A stretch of 64,000 nucleotides of DNA. Source: SIG714 sp964638675. GTDB lineage: Bacteria; Bacillota; Clostridia; Oscillospirales; CAG-272. Under the pieces are notes generated by a model. It was not told where the DNA came from. It did no database searches and saw only the letters and a list, made by a program, of their open reading frames with translations. The DNA lies in contig CAZXAU010000011.1 in the NCBI GenBank assembly GCA_964638675.1, positions 1-64,000 of the forward strand, given 5' to 3'. Both the position numbers and the translations under genes were made by a program. The first letter of the stretch is position 1; the number at the start of each line of letters is the position of its first letter. Shown here one piece after another: positions 25,650 through 34,029 of the stretch.

Positions 25650-26510
25650 ATGTTTGGAAAAAGAAAAGACGGAAGAATTGTAAAGACAGCTGAGCCGATT
25701 CAGAAGATCATGCCGTATATAATGAAAACAAGAACCGATTCAATGAATTTGTTTGAGGAGACGATCGATTGCAAAGACCTTGATGAATATATTGCAAAAA
25801 GGGCGGCACAGGGGCGCACTATAACTTATATGCATCTTTATATTGCAGGGGCTGTGCGTCTGATTGCACTTCGTCCACAGCTTAACAGGTTTGTAGTTCA
25901 CGGAAAGATTTATGCACGTAATGAGATCTGGGTGAGCTTTATGGTGCATCAGACACTCAAGGACGACAGTGCAGGAACATGCATCAAGCTCTGCTTCGAC
26001 GGCAGTGAAACTATAGATGAGATTGCCGACAAAATCGATGAAGCGATTGCGAGAGAACGAAACAAAGCAAAGACCAAAAACTCAACAGATGTTCTCACTG
26101 CTAAGATCATGTCGTTGCCCGGATTTCTTATAAGGGGAGCGGTGAATTTCCTGATGTTTCTTGATAAGCACGGGTTATTGCCCAAGAGCATTATAGATGC
26201 ATCTCCGTTCCACACATCATTCTTTATCACAAACATGAAAAGCCTTGGAATCAGTCCGATCTATCACCATGTTTACGAGTTTGGAACTACGGGTATATTT
26301 ATAGCACTCGGCAAGGAGAAGAGAGTCCCATGTGTTGCAAGTGATGACAGTATTTATGACGGTAAGAGGGTCGGCGTCAATGTTGTAACAGATGAACGCT
26401 TCTGCGACGGTTTGTATTTTGCGCGATCATTCAGAATGTTTCTTAAAATGATGGCAAACCCTGAAGTACTTGAGAAAAAACCTGACCGTGTAATTCCCGA
26501 CATAGAGTAA
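25650..26510 (+). CDS. Catalytic-domain-only acyltransferase (E2/CAT-like), altered active site
   Basis: 286 residues that align with the catalytic domain of 2-oxoacid dehydrogenase E2 proteins and chloramphenicol acetyltransferases. There are no lipoyl or peripheral-binding domains. The family active-site pattern HxxxDG occurs near residues 247-253 as DERFCDG: the catalytic His is replaced by Glu-Arg, but Asp-Gly is kept. Upstream it has an AAGGGG ribosome binding site. Similar stand-alone proteins exist in many Firmicutes. Whether it is an enzyme or a structural or regulatory protein is open. Confidence 0.75.
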   Translation: MFGKRKDGRIVKTAEPIQKIMPYIMKTRTDSMNLFEETIDCKDLDEYIAKRAAQGRTITYMHLYIAGAVRLIALRPQLNRFVVHGKIYARNEIWVSFMVHQTLKDDSAGTCIKLCFDGSETIDEIADKIDEAIARERNKAKTKNSTDVLTAKIMSLPGFLIRGAVNFLMFLDKHGLLPKSIIDASPFHTSFFITNMKSLGISPIYHHVYEFGTTGIFIALGKEKRVPCVASDDSIYDGKRVGVNVVTDERFCDGLYFARSFRMFLKMMANPEVLEKKPDRVIPDIE

Positions 26511-26585
26511 TGAATAGAAGAAGAATTTCATAGAATTATTCTGTATGATAATTAGTGATAAAATTTATCGATCGGAGTAATTCAG

Positions 26586-27134
26586 ATGAGATTCTTCTCT
26601 TTTTTTCGCTGTCTGACAGTTATATTGATTCTTGCTTTGATTTTCACATTTGTGTCTTCGCTTTCATCGTGTAATAAAAGCGGCATAACTGCATCCGAGG
26701 TGATGGATGCTGTAATTGGATCGCAAAATGATAAATTGCCTTCAAGCAGGAATGTTTATGACTATTCAGCATCGCTCTACAGTCAAAAACATATGTCTGA
26801 CGAAATGGTATCTGCAATCTATTATGACGGACAAAAAAGCGATAATTGGGAATTTACGCTTCTATCCGATTACAGTGTGCGGCTCGGTGATGACGACAGT
26901 CAGTTTGAAATACACATATTCAAGGTCCGCTACCGTTCGGATGTCGATACTGTCGAAAAATTTCTCTCAAGGCGCCTTGAACGCATAAAATCCCGTGCCC
27001 TGTATATATATGATCCCGAACATTATGAAAACTTTGCATCTTCTGCCGAAGTGTATGTTAAGGGGAACTTTGTGATGCTGTTTTGCCTTCCCGATAACGA
27101 GCTTGCACTCAGATCGATCGGAAATATGATTTGA
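26586..27134 (+). CDS. DUF4358-like lipoprotein
   Basis: 182 residues. A signal peptide with a lipobox ending SSLSSC (Cys29) is followed by an extracellular domain with ITASEVMDAV and a stretch RYRSDVDTVEKFLSRRLE typical of DUF4358 proteins. The function is unknown. TCGGAGTAATTCAG precedes the ATG. It sits just before the rsgA promoter. Confidence 0.65.
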   Translation: MRFFSFFRCLTVILILALIFTFVSSLSSCNKSGITASEVMDAVIGSQNDKLPSSRNVYDYSASLYSQKHMSDEMVSAIYYDGQKSDNWEFTLLSDYSVRLGDDDSQFEIHIFKVRYRSDVDTVEKFLSRRLERIKSRALYIYDPEHYENFASSAEVYVKGNFVMLFCLPDNELALRSIGNMI

Positions 27135-27174
27135 ATTCTTTGATGCATGAATCGCAGTTTTTTAAGCTTTCTAC

Positions 27175-27203
27175 TTGACGAAATCAAAAAAGTGTATTAT
27201 AAT
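27175..27203 (+). promoter_or_regulatory. Promoter of rsgA
   Basis: TTGACG (27175-27180), a 17-base spacer and TATAAT (27198-27203), 34 bases before the TTG start. Confidence 0.85.
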
Positions 27204-27236
27204 TATTACATAAATTAAAGAACGGACGGGTTAAAT

Positions 27237-28196
27237 TTGGAAAACTGCAAAGAAAAGGAAAACAGTAAGGCATATACATATACCGGAATCGTGACAGGGA
27301 GTGTCGGCGGATTGTACACGGTTGATCTGTCAAACGGAGATACAATAGAATGCAAGGCGAGGGGGAGATTCCGCCATGAAAGGCTTAGATTGCTTCCGGG
27401 TGACAGGGTAATAGTCGAATATCCGGATTCATCCTCTGCTGTTGTCGAGGATATACTCGAGAGAAAGAATTCTCTTATACGTCCTCCGCTTGCCAATGTT
27501 GATATTTTGCTTTGCGTTGCCGCAATAACAATGCCGGAGATTGATATCCTGACATATGACAAGCTTATTATTTCGGCTGAAAAAAATAAAATAGAGCCTG
27601 TGATAGTTATCACAAAAAGCGATATTGACAGCGAGAGTGCAAACGAATTTGCAAACAGATACATAAAGTGCGGATTCAAAGCGTTTTGTGTTTCATCAAT
27701 TTCGGGGGAGGGTCTGTCTGAGCTGGGAGATTATCTTACACAGCACAAGGACAAACTTATTGTTGCGTCAGGTGCATCTGGGGTAGGGAAATCAAGTCTT
27801 ATGAATGCACTTTTACCCGACATGTCTTTGCAGGTCGGTCAGCTCAGCAATAAGATCATGCGTGGAAAGCAGACAACACGTCAGTGCAATCTTTATCCGC
27901 TTTCAAAGCTTCTGAGGCTTGACAGTGCACATGGCTACCTTGCCGACACCCCCGGATTCTCAATGATCGATTTCGTGAATTTTGATTTTTGTACAAAGGA
28001 AGAATTACCGGAGCTTTTCAGGGAGTTTGACAGATATATAGGGAAGTGCAGATACACAAAATGCCGACATCTGAAGGAAGAGGGGTGCTCGGTCATACAA
28101 GCTGTTACAAGCGGCGAAATACCGAAAAGCCGACATGATAGCTTTCTTTCGATGTATGAGGAGCTGAAGAATAAAAATCCCTGGGATAAAAAATAA
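27237..28196 (+). CDS. rsgA: Ribosome small-subunit-dependent GTPase A
   Basis: 319 residues, TTG start. RsgA (YloQ/YjeQ) is a circularly permuted GTPase that helps mature the 30S subunit. An OB-like domain (~1-80) comes first. The G motifs appear in permuted order: G4 as ITKSD (~123), G1 GASGVGKSS (~180), and G3 DTPGFS (~239). A zinc-binding end follows, with CRYTKCRHLKEEGC (~269). Its position upstream of spoVM matches the Bacillus order. Confidence 0.95.
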   Translation: MENCKEKENSKAYTYTGIVTGSVGGLYTVDLSNGDTIECKARGRFRHERLRLLPGDRVIVEYPDSSSAVVEDILERKNSLIRPPLANVDILLCVAAITMPEIDILTYDKLIISAEKNKIEPVIVITKSDIDSESANEFANRYIKCGFKAFCVSSISGEGLSELGDYLTQHKDKLIVASGASGVGKSSLMNALLPDMSLQVGQLSNKIMRGKQTTRQCNLYPLSKLLRLDSAHGYLADTPGFSMIDFVNFDFCTKEELPELFREFDRYIGKCRYTKCRHLKEEGCSVIQAVTSGEIPKSRHDSFLSMYEELKNKNPWDKK

Positions 28197-28267
28197 GAGT
28201 ACCAAGTTGATATTTTTCTTAGCGATTTATTGTTTGAATAAATTGTTTTGCATGGGTGAGAAATAGG

Positions 28268-28297
28268 TTGTCAAAGAAGCGGAAGACTGCATATAAT
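28268..28297 (+). promoter_or_regulatory. Promoter of spoVM
   Basis: TTGTCA (28268-28273), an 18-base spacer and TATAAT (28292-28297). The overlapping GCATATAAT is also close to a sigma-E -10 box, and in Bacillus spoVM is transcribed by sigma-E in the mother cell. The sequence alone does not separate the two. Confidence 0.6.
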
Positions 28298-28335
28298 GTA
28301 TTGATAGTAGATTCAGTATCTCGAAAGGAGCAGTC

Positions 28336-28422
28336 ATGAAGGTTGTTGTTGTTTCTCCGCCCAAATTGTTTTCACCGATTTTGAGAAAACTTTTCGGAAT
28401 AAAGAAGAATAAGAAAGAGTAA
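28336..28422 (+). CDS. spoVM: Stage V sporulation protein SpoVM
   Basis: A 28-residue ORF too short for most gene finders. The start MKVVVVSPPK, the central Pro, the amphipathic segment with FSPILRKLFGI and the basic tail match clostridial SpoVM proteins in length and pattern. SpoVM is an amphipathic helix that sits on the convex forespore membrane and anchors SpoIVA and the spore coat. AAAGGAG lies 5 bases before the ATG. It lies 140 bases after rsgA, as in the B. subtilis region (rsgA ... spoVM), and is followed by its own terminator. This identifies the organism as a spore former. Confidence 0.88.
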   Translation: MKVVVVSPPKLFSPILRKLFGIKKNKKE

Positions 28423-28460
28423 AAATAAGCCGATTCAAATTGATTTATAAATAATATTAC

Positions 28461-28492
28461 AAAACCGATCGAATGTTACAGCGATCGGTTTT
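28461..28492 (+). terminator. Terminator between spoVM and arsR
   Basis: An 11-bp stem (AAAACCGATCG with CGATCGGTTTT) and a 10-base loop between the two convergent genes. Confidence 0.8.
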
Positions 28493-28519
28493 AAAATATT
28501 ATTTGAAGGCAGGAAAGTA

Positions 28520-28882
28520 TCAATCACCTGCCCAATCGGGACAGACGATACTCATGACCTGCTCGATCGTTTCGTGCAAATGCTGTGCGACGACGCTGTC
28601 AGCGGCTTTGTAATATACCTCTTTTCCTCTTCGTGAGCTTGTGACGAGCGAAGCGGCTTTCAATTGCTTCAGATGATGTGCCACAGCCGGATTTGTCATT
28701 CCGACCGTTTCGGCAATTGTTATGACGCACTCTTCGGTATGACAGAGCATGAAAAAAATTTTAAGCCGGCTTGTGTCCGACAACTGCTTGAAAATGTCTG
28801 CAACCTTCTGAAAATTTTCGATCTTTTCAATGTCTTCCTTGATCCTCGAATAATCTTTTGTGATGCCTTGCTTGTCCTCCAT
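28520..28882 (-). CDS. ArsR/SmtB-family winged-helix regulator
   Basis: 120 residues. The HTH is seen in LSDTSRLKIFFMLCHTEECV (~34-53) and TIAETVGMTNPAVAHHLKQL (~55-74), with a wing SRRGKEVYY (~82-90). The metal box Cys near ELCVC-type sites is replaced by CHTEECV, with two Cys near residues 47 and 52. It is divergent from rubrerythrin, with its own promoter. An ArsR-like operator lies before the metal-ATPase gene at 47036, a possible target at a distance. Confidence 0.88.
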   Translation of the reverse strand: MEDKQGITKDYSRIKEDIEKIENFQKVADIFKQLSDTSRLKIFFMLCHTEECVITIAETVGMTNPAVAHHLKQLKAASLVTSSRRGKEVYYKAADSVVAQHLHETIEQVMSIVCPDWAGD

Positions 28883-28918
28883 TGTGTGTTACAACCGCCC
28901 TTCTCATCAATATACTTC

Positions 28919-28947
28919 ATTATACAATAAAAAAAATGATTTGGCAA
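28919..28947 (-). promoter_or_regulatory. Promoter of the ArsR-family gene
   Basis: Minus strand TTGCCA (28942-28947), a 17-base spacer and TATAAT (28919-28924). Confidence 0.8.
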
Positions 28948-28973
28948 GTGAATTTTTAAATTTTTATCGCAAT

Positions 28974-29007
28974 ACGACCGATTACTTCCTTTAAACATCA
29001 CGACCGA
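28974..29007. promoter_or_regulatory. Repeated ACGACCGA sites between arsR and rubrerythrin
   Basis: Two identical 8-base copies (28974-28981 and 29000-29007) start 26 bases apart, about two and a half helical turns, between the divergent promoters. They could be regulator binding sites. Confidence 0.35.
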
Positions 29008-29047
29008 GTGATATCTAAAGAATATTAAGAATTGTTTTTTAAAAATA

Positions 29048-29076
29048 TTGACAACTGTCAGAATTTGTGATAATAT
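29048..29076 (+). promoter_or_regulatory. Promoter of rubrerythrin
   Basis: TTGACA (29048-29053), a 17-base spacer and TAATAT (29071-29076), 39 bases before the ATG. Confidence 0.8.
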
Positions 29077-29114
29077 ATGCATGGTTAAATTTTTAAAAAA
29101 TGAGAGGGATAAAA

Positions 29115-29657
29115 ATGAAAACAACAAAATATTCCGGAACACAAACCGAAAAAAACCTTCTCGCTGCTTTTGCGGGAGAATCTCAGGCAAGAAACAAATA
29201 TACATATTTTGCTTCTGCTGCTAAAAAAGAAGGATATGAACAGATCGCTGATATCTTCCTTCAGACAGCAGACAACGAGAAAGAGCATGCAAAACTCTGG
29301 CTCAAAGAGCTTGCAGGAATCGGCACCACGGCAGAAAATCTCGGTGCTGCAGCAGCTGGCGAAAACTTTGAGTGGACAGACATGTATGAGGATTTTGCAA
29401 AGACAGCAGAAGCTGAAGGCTTCACAGCCCTTGCAAAGAAATTCCGTGCTGTTGCCGAAATCGAAAGACATCACGAGGAACGCTACCGTGCACTTCTTAA
29501 CAATGTTGAGGCTCAGGAAGTTTTTGCAAAGAGTGAAGTCAAGGTTTGGGAGTGCCGCAACTGCGGTCATATCGTAGTCGGAACCAAAGCACCTGAGGCA
29601 TGCCCTGTTTGTGCTCATCCTCAGTCGTATTTTGAAGTTCACGCAGAAAACTATTGA
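29115..29657 (+). CDS. rbr: Rubrerythrin
   Basis: 180 residues from the ATG at 29115 (GAGAGGG upstream). The N-terminal four-helix di-iron domain carries Glu and His ligands in AGESQARNKY (~20), DNEKEHAKLW (~54) and EIERHHEERY (~115). The C-terminal rubredoxin-like domain has CRNCGH and CPVCAHP (four Cys). Rubrerythrin reduces hydrogen peroxide in the cytoplasm of anaerobes. It has its own promoter and terminator. Confidence 0.96.
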   Translation: MKTTKYSGTQTEKNLLAAFAGESQARNKYTYFASAAKKEGYEQIADIFLQTADNEKEHAKLWLKELAGIGTTAENLGAAAAGENFEWTDMYEDFAKTAEAEGFTALAKKFRAVAEIERHHEERYRALLNNVEAQEVFAKSEVKVWECRNCGHIVVGTKAPEACPVCAHPQSYFEVHAENY

Positions 29658-29684
29658 TTTTTCTGTCTGAAATATACTGTTATA

Positions 29685-29728
29685 TAAAAAACGATTTTTG
29701 CCTTAATGGCAAAAATCGTTTTTTTTTA
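29685..29728 (+). terminator. Terminator after rubrerythrin
   Basis: A 17-bp stem (AAAAAACGATTTTTGCC with its complement) around TTAAT, ending in a T run. It also serves the minus-strand operon that ends at 29772. Confidence 0.85.
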
Positions 29729-29771
29729 GTCTGTTTTCGAGGAGCACGTGAGATATATTCGGTGAGACAAG

Positions 29772-30467
29772 TCAATTTATGTATTTTGCTCCGCTCAGTA
29801 TATCGTTTGTATGAGACATGATTCTTTCAACCCTTTTTTCACCTATGCGTGATATCGCCTGCTTGATGTATTTGCCGTATTTTTCATCGCTTCCGTGAAT
29901 GTCGCTTCCTATGGCAACTACCTTGTCACAGTCAATAAGACCCATATAATTCTTATTTTTGAAGAATGAAGTCAATGCGGATGCATTGAACTGTGCAAAC
30001 ACATTGTCGCATTCAAGAATATTCAGGACCTCTCCGAGCGGATATCTGTCGATGTGAGCAAGGACAACAAGAAATTTTTTTGATATATTCTCTATTGCAT
30101 CAAATATGGCAGGTGTTCTGTCGGAGAAGGGCATTTCAAGCAAAATACAATCGGTTCCCTGAACTGTCAGCTTGTCAATGCCTTTCATATACTCCATCTC
30201 TTCGCATACAAGAACTTCTGCACCAATGGCGATCTTTATCTCATTATCGCTGAGTGTCTCACGGAGGTTGTTACAGCATTTTTCTCTTACATTGAGAAAG
30301 TCATCCAGCGGCATGGAAGCGGGATAAAAATGAGGTGTAGCAACAACCGTTGTAACTCCCGCTCCTTTCAGTATTTCACACTGTTTAACAGATGTTGGAA
30401 CATTTTTTGAGCCGTGATCGGCACACGGAAGAATATGTGCATGAAAATCTATAATTGTTTTTGACAT
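29772..30467 (-). CDS. CpsB/YwqE-type tyrosine-protein phosphatase (PHP fold)
   Basis: 231 residues. The PHP metal motifs are FHAHILPCADHGSKN (residues ~8-22), ATPHFYP (~43) and a later AIGSDIHGSD (~184). Family members remove phosphate from Tyr residues of the BY-kinase tail and need Mn2+. It is the last gene of the operon, 46 bases after the kinase gene. Confidence 0.9.
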   Translation of the reverse strand: MSKTIIDFHAHILPCADHGSKNVPTSVKQCEILKGAGVTTVVATPHFYPASMPLDDFLNVREKCCNNLRETLSDNEIKIAIGAEVLVCEEMEYMKGIDKLTVQGTDCILLEMPFSDRTPAIFDAIENISKKFLVVLAHIDRYPLGEVLNILECDNVFAQFNASALTSFFKNKNYMGLIDCDKVVAIGSDIHGSDEKYGKYIKQAISRIGEKRVERIMSHTNDILSGAKYIN

Positions 30468-30513
30468 TTATCTCGCATACCTTTCAGATGAAATTAAAAT
30501 CTTGCGTGAATAC

Positions 30514-31314
30514 TCAATTCTTATCACTGTCGGATGATGTGTCGTTGCTGTACGAATAATACTTACGGCGGTAATTGCTGTATTTATATCCGTATCTTCT
30601 TTTATAGTATTGATTGTTTTTCTTAGGATTTATGTCGTTTACGATAACTCCGAGAATTTTTGATTCGGTTTGTTCAAGAGCGGCAATGCCGTCACTGACA
30701 GAATTGACATCATCGTGTTCAAGACGAACGACGAAGAGATATCCGTCTACGATGTGCGCAATGACCGATGCATCAGTGACAACATTGATAGGGGGGAGGT
30801 CGATCAGGATGATGTCAAAACTGCTTTTCAAAGCCTCTATCAGCCTTTTCATATTGTCAGATGCAAGAAGCTCTGCCGGGTTGGGAGGTGTCATTCCTGC
30901 TGTCATGACGGAAAGATTGGGATAATCGGCAAGTTTTTTGACTGTACAATTATTACCTGATGCAATTCCTGCAAGAATTTCGCTTACACCGTTCTTATTT
31001 TCCACACCGAAAATACGGTGTTGTGCCGATTTACGAAGGTCACAGTCAATAATGAGAGTTTTCTTATCAAGTTGAGAAAATGATATTGCAAGATTGGCGG
31101 TAACTATCGACTTTCCAGTTTCCTGAAAGGCGGATGTAATTCCGATTACACTGCACTGGTTTCCGGGAGTGGCATAAAGAATATTGGTTCTCAGCTTTTT
31201 GAACGACTCTGTCATTGCGAATGGGGAATTTTTTGTGAGAATTCTGTTTTTATAGTTTCTTGTTGAATATTTTACTGAGTCCTTTTTCTGTTTCATTTTC
31301 AAAAAGTTAAACAT
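30514..31314 (-). CDS. CpsD/CapB-type tyrosine kinase (BY-kinase)
   Basis: 266 residues from the ATG at 31314, which has GGGAGG 7 bases upstream; the open frame continues to 31476 into cpsC. The cytoplasmic kinase fold has Walker A SAFQETGKS (~57-65), Walker A' TLIIDCDLRKS (~86-96) and Walker B IILIDLPP (~164-171). The Walker A lacks the usual Pro-Gly-Glu-Gly but keeps GKS. The C terminus has a Tyr cluster of about nine Tyr (YYKRRYGYKYSNYRRKYY type, ~237-256), the autophosphorylation tail. It works with CpsC (activator) and CpsB (phosphatase). Confidence 0.9.
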   Translation of the reverse strand: MFNFLKMKQKKDSVKYSTRNYKNRILTKNSPFAMTESFKKLRTNILYATPGNQCSVIGITSAFQETGKSIVTANLAISFSQLDKKTLIIDCDLRKSAQHRIFGVENKNGVSEILAGIASGNNCTVKKLADYPNLSVMTAGMTPPNPAELLASDNMKRLIEALKSSFDIILIDLPPINVVTDASVIAHIVDGYLFVVRLEHDDVNSVSDGIAALEQTESKILGVIVNDINPKKNNQYYKRRYGYKYSNYRRKYYSYSNDTSSDSDKN

Positions 31315-31327
31315 TTTCATTCCTCCC

Positions 31328-32092
31328 TCATTTATCGAATTTTTCCGAACGATTGGAATATCCGGAATAGTCATAGTACCTTGAATAGCGTGAGTAATAA
31401 TAGTTTTTGGATGCGGCATCGCTTCCCATAGTCGGGATTCCGCCGAGGATCGGGTACGAAATGATATTCTTGACATCCTCTTCGGTATGGAGCTGTGTAT
31501 CGAGAACTATCCTGAGAAGGAAGAAAATATATGCACAAACAAAGCCGATCAATCCGGCGATGAGAATGTTTTGAGTAAAATTGGGAGAATCATGGTATTC
31601 ATCGAGATCGGGACCGTCGATTCCGCTGAGAAGACCGGTATTTGTTTTTTCAAAAACGTACTCCGGAAGCTTTTCACGGATCGTCTGTGCAATTTCATAT
31701 GCAACTATGTTATCGTTTGCTGTGACCTTTACGGTAAATATAGGAACGTCCGAGACCTTTGTAGCTGTGATGGTCGCACCCTTTCCTGCAATTCCGAGCT
31801 GTCTTTTGCATTCTGCGGTCTGCAATATTGCCATTGCAGACTTTGCATGGGTTTCTGCCGCCGCCTGTTCGCCGGTAGTCTGAGGACCGGAGATATATGT
31901 ACTGTCGATAAATACATAGAATTTGACACTCGATGACCATGTAGGCTGGATAAAGAATGTCGTGAAAAACGCAGCCACGGCGACAAATACGAATACCACG
32001 AGAATGATCCATGCCCAATAATTGGTGAATACCGCTGACAATTTTGTCAGATCAAACTCGTATTCTTTGTTTGATGATGTTTTGTTGTTCAT
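31328..32092 (-). CDS. CpsC/Wzz-type chain-length protein and kinase adaptor
   Basis: 254 residues with membrane helices at ~30-53 and ~180-203 and an extracellular domain between them (Wzz family). The cytoplasmic C-terminal segment contains the usual kinase-activating region, then a Tyr-rich tail NYYYSRYSRYYDYSGYS (~229-245). In most Firmicutes systems only the kinase carries such a cluster. It precedes the kinase gene by 13 bases. Confidence 0.9.
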   Translation of the reverse strand: MNNKTSSNKEYEFDLTKLSAVFTNYWAWIILVVFVFVAVAAFFTTFFIQPTWSSSVKFYVFIDSTYISGPQTTGEQAAAETHAKSAMAILQTAECKRQLGIAGKGATITATKVSDVPIFTVKVTANDNIVAYEIAQTIREKLPEYVFEKTNTGLLSGIDGPDLDEYHDSPNFTQNILIAGLIGFVCAYIFFLLRIVLDTQLHTEEDVKNIISYPILGGIPTMGSDAASKNYYYSRYSRYYDYSGYSNRSEKFDK

Positions 32093-32167
32093 TTCTATAA
32101 TCCTCTCATAACACTTTTTATGTTTGATGTTGACAGCTTTATTGGTTACAGACCATACAATGTGAGA

Positions 32168-32686
32168 TCAAATACCGATATCACTGACTGTCCGCCTTTT
32201 TGTCTTATTAATTTTTCTTGATCTGAGAAGGCGGATCACGCTGTATAAAATCAAAAACAATGTGACCGACATAAAGGAGCCTGAAAAATCTATCCATATA
32301 TCCGATACAAGACTGCCTCTTTCGCTGAATATCTGCACGGTTTCATCACATACAGCAAAAAACATTGAAATAAGCAATGAAAAAAAGTAACTCCCGAGCG
32401 TCAGCTCTGTATTTACAGCTGCAAAAAGTGCGATTATTTCGCATCCGAGAAGTGCAAATTCGGAGAAATGTGCGGCTTTTCTCAGATAATGTATAAAGGT
32501 TTCCTGAGGAATCTTGTTTTCCGGGTCAACGATAGGTTTGACAGCACCCGAGACATCGGAGCTCTCATTCATCGATTCCTCACGGTTTTTTGCAGAACGG
32601 AGAAATATGAATGACAAGGTCACTGCAATTGACATTATAATTAAAATAATTACTGTGAGCCTCTGTTTTGAAAATCGTTTCATCAT
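32168..32686 (-). CDS. VanZ-family membrane protein
   Basis: 172 residues with four membrane helices. The VanZ signature is present: YLRKAAHFSEFALLG (~67-81) and CDETVQIFSERGSLVSDIW (~112-130). VanZ proteins are linked to low-level teicoplanin resistance and to surface polysaccharide loci. The start overlaps the stop of the gene before it (ATGA), which indicates translational coupling. Confidence 0.88.
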   Translation of the reverse strand: MMKRFSKQRLTVIILIIMSIAVTLSFIFLRSAKNREESMNESSDVSGAVKPIVDPENKIPQETFIHYLRKAAHFSEFALLGCEIIALFAAVNTELTLGSYFFSLLISMFFAVCDETVQIFSERGSLVSDIWIDFSGSFMSVTLFLILYSVIRLLRSRKINKTKRRTVSDIGI

Positions 32687-33633
32687 GACTGTGATAAGAT
32701 TGCAGAAATCTCTGCATCGATCTCCTGTAATCTTTTTTCGTATTCGCTGATCTTCAAAATGAGGTCGTCAACTGTTTTACGCATTTTATTGAGATTTTCA
32801 ATGCTTTCATCTGAGTATCTGACAAGCTGGCCTATTTTTGTCAAATTTCCATAACTTTCAAGTGCATTCACCATAAGGCTGAATTTTTCGACCGAAATGC
32901 TGTCCGGGGAGATATCCGAACTGTTCTCTTCGACTTCTTTGATGGATATTACGGTCGGTATTCCCGAAGTAATACGTTTTTTCAATGCCTTTTCTATAGT
33001 ATGAGTGACCGAAAACTTAAGATCGGATATTTTGATAAGATCGCATTCATAAGAAAAATAATTGTATGTCGTATTTCCGTCCTTTATGATCAGCGTAGAA
33101 ATTCCGTGTTTTGTCATAAGCTCGTCATAGCTCGTCAGATAATCTTCTGCGCTTATACAGGCAATTTGCGGTTTAACCTTGAACGATTCAAGATATTCGT
33201 CAATTGCCTTGGTATTGGCTTTTTCGCTTGATTGATGTGATATGACCTCAGAAAGTGATGCTGCAAGTTCCCATGATTTCTCATCTGTAAGTTTTTTAAT
33301 GACATCAAATTCCGATTCTTCCGGGGAACAGCAGAGAATGGCAGTGTAGTCCATTTTCTCAAGAATAGGAAGAACATGACTTTCAATAGAATCGGTATAC
33401 CGGTCAAAGAGAATGAAAACGCCGGAGCCTGTCACCGACGATTGCTGTATTTTACTCTCAGCCGTTTCAAGCGAATATTCAATGGCTTTTTTTTCGGAAA
33501 CAAGCTCATTGATCCTGGCGGCGTCCACCCCGGTCGTTGATCTGTTTTGTGAAAATCGCACTGCTGAGTAGATGAAGACGAAACTGAAAAATATAACAGT
33601 GATCGTCGATGCAATGGTTGTTGATTTTTTCAT
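32683..33633 (-). CDS. Unknown membrane-anchored protein with coiled coils
   Basis: 316 residues from the ATG at 33633 (GAAGGAAA upstream). It has one N-terminal membrane helix (~6-26), a coiled-coil stretch (~35-62) and an extracellular domain starting with VFILFDRYTDSIESHVLPILEK-like sequence (about residues 72-93). A second coiled coil occupies ~262-305. The core is faintly like a polysaccharide-deacetylase (NodB) barrel without the metal ligands, which is only an impression. It lies between the PqqD gene and the translationally coupled VanZ gene, so it likely belongs to a surface-polymer machine. Confidence 0.55.
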   Translation of the reverse strand: MKKSTTIASTITVIFFSFVFIYSAVRFSQNRSTTGVDAARINELVSEKKAIEYSLETAESKIQQSSVTGSGVFILFDRYTDSIESHVLPILEKMDYTAILCCSPEESEFDVIKKLTDEKSWELAASLSEVISHQSSEKANTKAIDEYLESFKVKPQIACISAEDYLTSYDELMTKHGISTLIIKDGNTTYNYFSYECDLIKISDLKFSVTHTIEKALKKRITSGIPTVISIKEVEENSSDISPDSISVEKFSLMVNALESYGNLTKIGQLVRYSDESIENLNKMRKTVDDLILKISEYEKRLQEIDAEISAILSQS

Positions 33634-33738
33634 CGATGTTTCCTTCCAATCATTTTCCAATTGTTTTTGGTATAATTCGCTTTGGGTATAACGGCTGGAT
33701 CAATAATCAGTTGCAATATCTGAAAAATACTTTTAAAT

Positions 33739-34011
33739 TCAATTTTCCGAAATCAAACCGAGTTCGGTCAGGCGTTCGACCGTTTTTCTTACATCGTTTT
33801 CGGCAGTTTTGCTGTCTATTTCATACGCTTTAGTTATCTCAGCGGTTATTTCACTTATATCTGAAACACCTTCATTAAGCATTCCGAAGATCAGATCTGC
33901 AGTTTCATTCAAAGTGATCATACCTTTGAATTGTTTTGCAAGCTCACCTGTAGCGACGGCAACCTTTTTTCCTGCAACACTTCTGATTATAAAGCCTTCT
34001 TTTAATTTCAT
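33739..34011 (-). CDS. PqqD-family peptide-binding protein
   Basis: 90 residues from the ATG at 34011; AGAGGAG lies upstream. The winged-helix RRE/PqqD fold is indicated by the beta-strand start KLKEGFIIRSVAGKKVAV, LNETADLIFGML (~40-51) and a C-terminal LTELGLI. PqqD proteins present a precursor peptide to modifying enzymes. No radical SAM, cyclodehydratase or precursor peptide gene is visible nearby. It starts 18 bases after the HPr-kinase-like gene. Confidence 0.85.
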   Translation of the reverse strand: MKLKEGFIIRSVAGKKVAVATGELAKQFKGMITLNETADLIFGMLNEGVSDISEITAEITKAYEIDSKTAENDVRKTVERLTELGLISEN

Positions 34012-34029
34012 AGCTTTCGCTCCTCTCAT

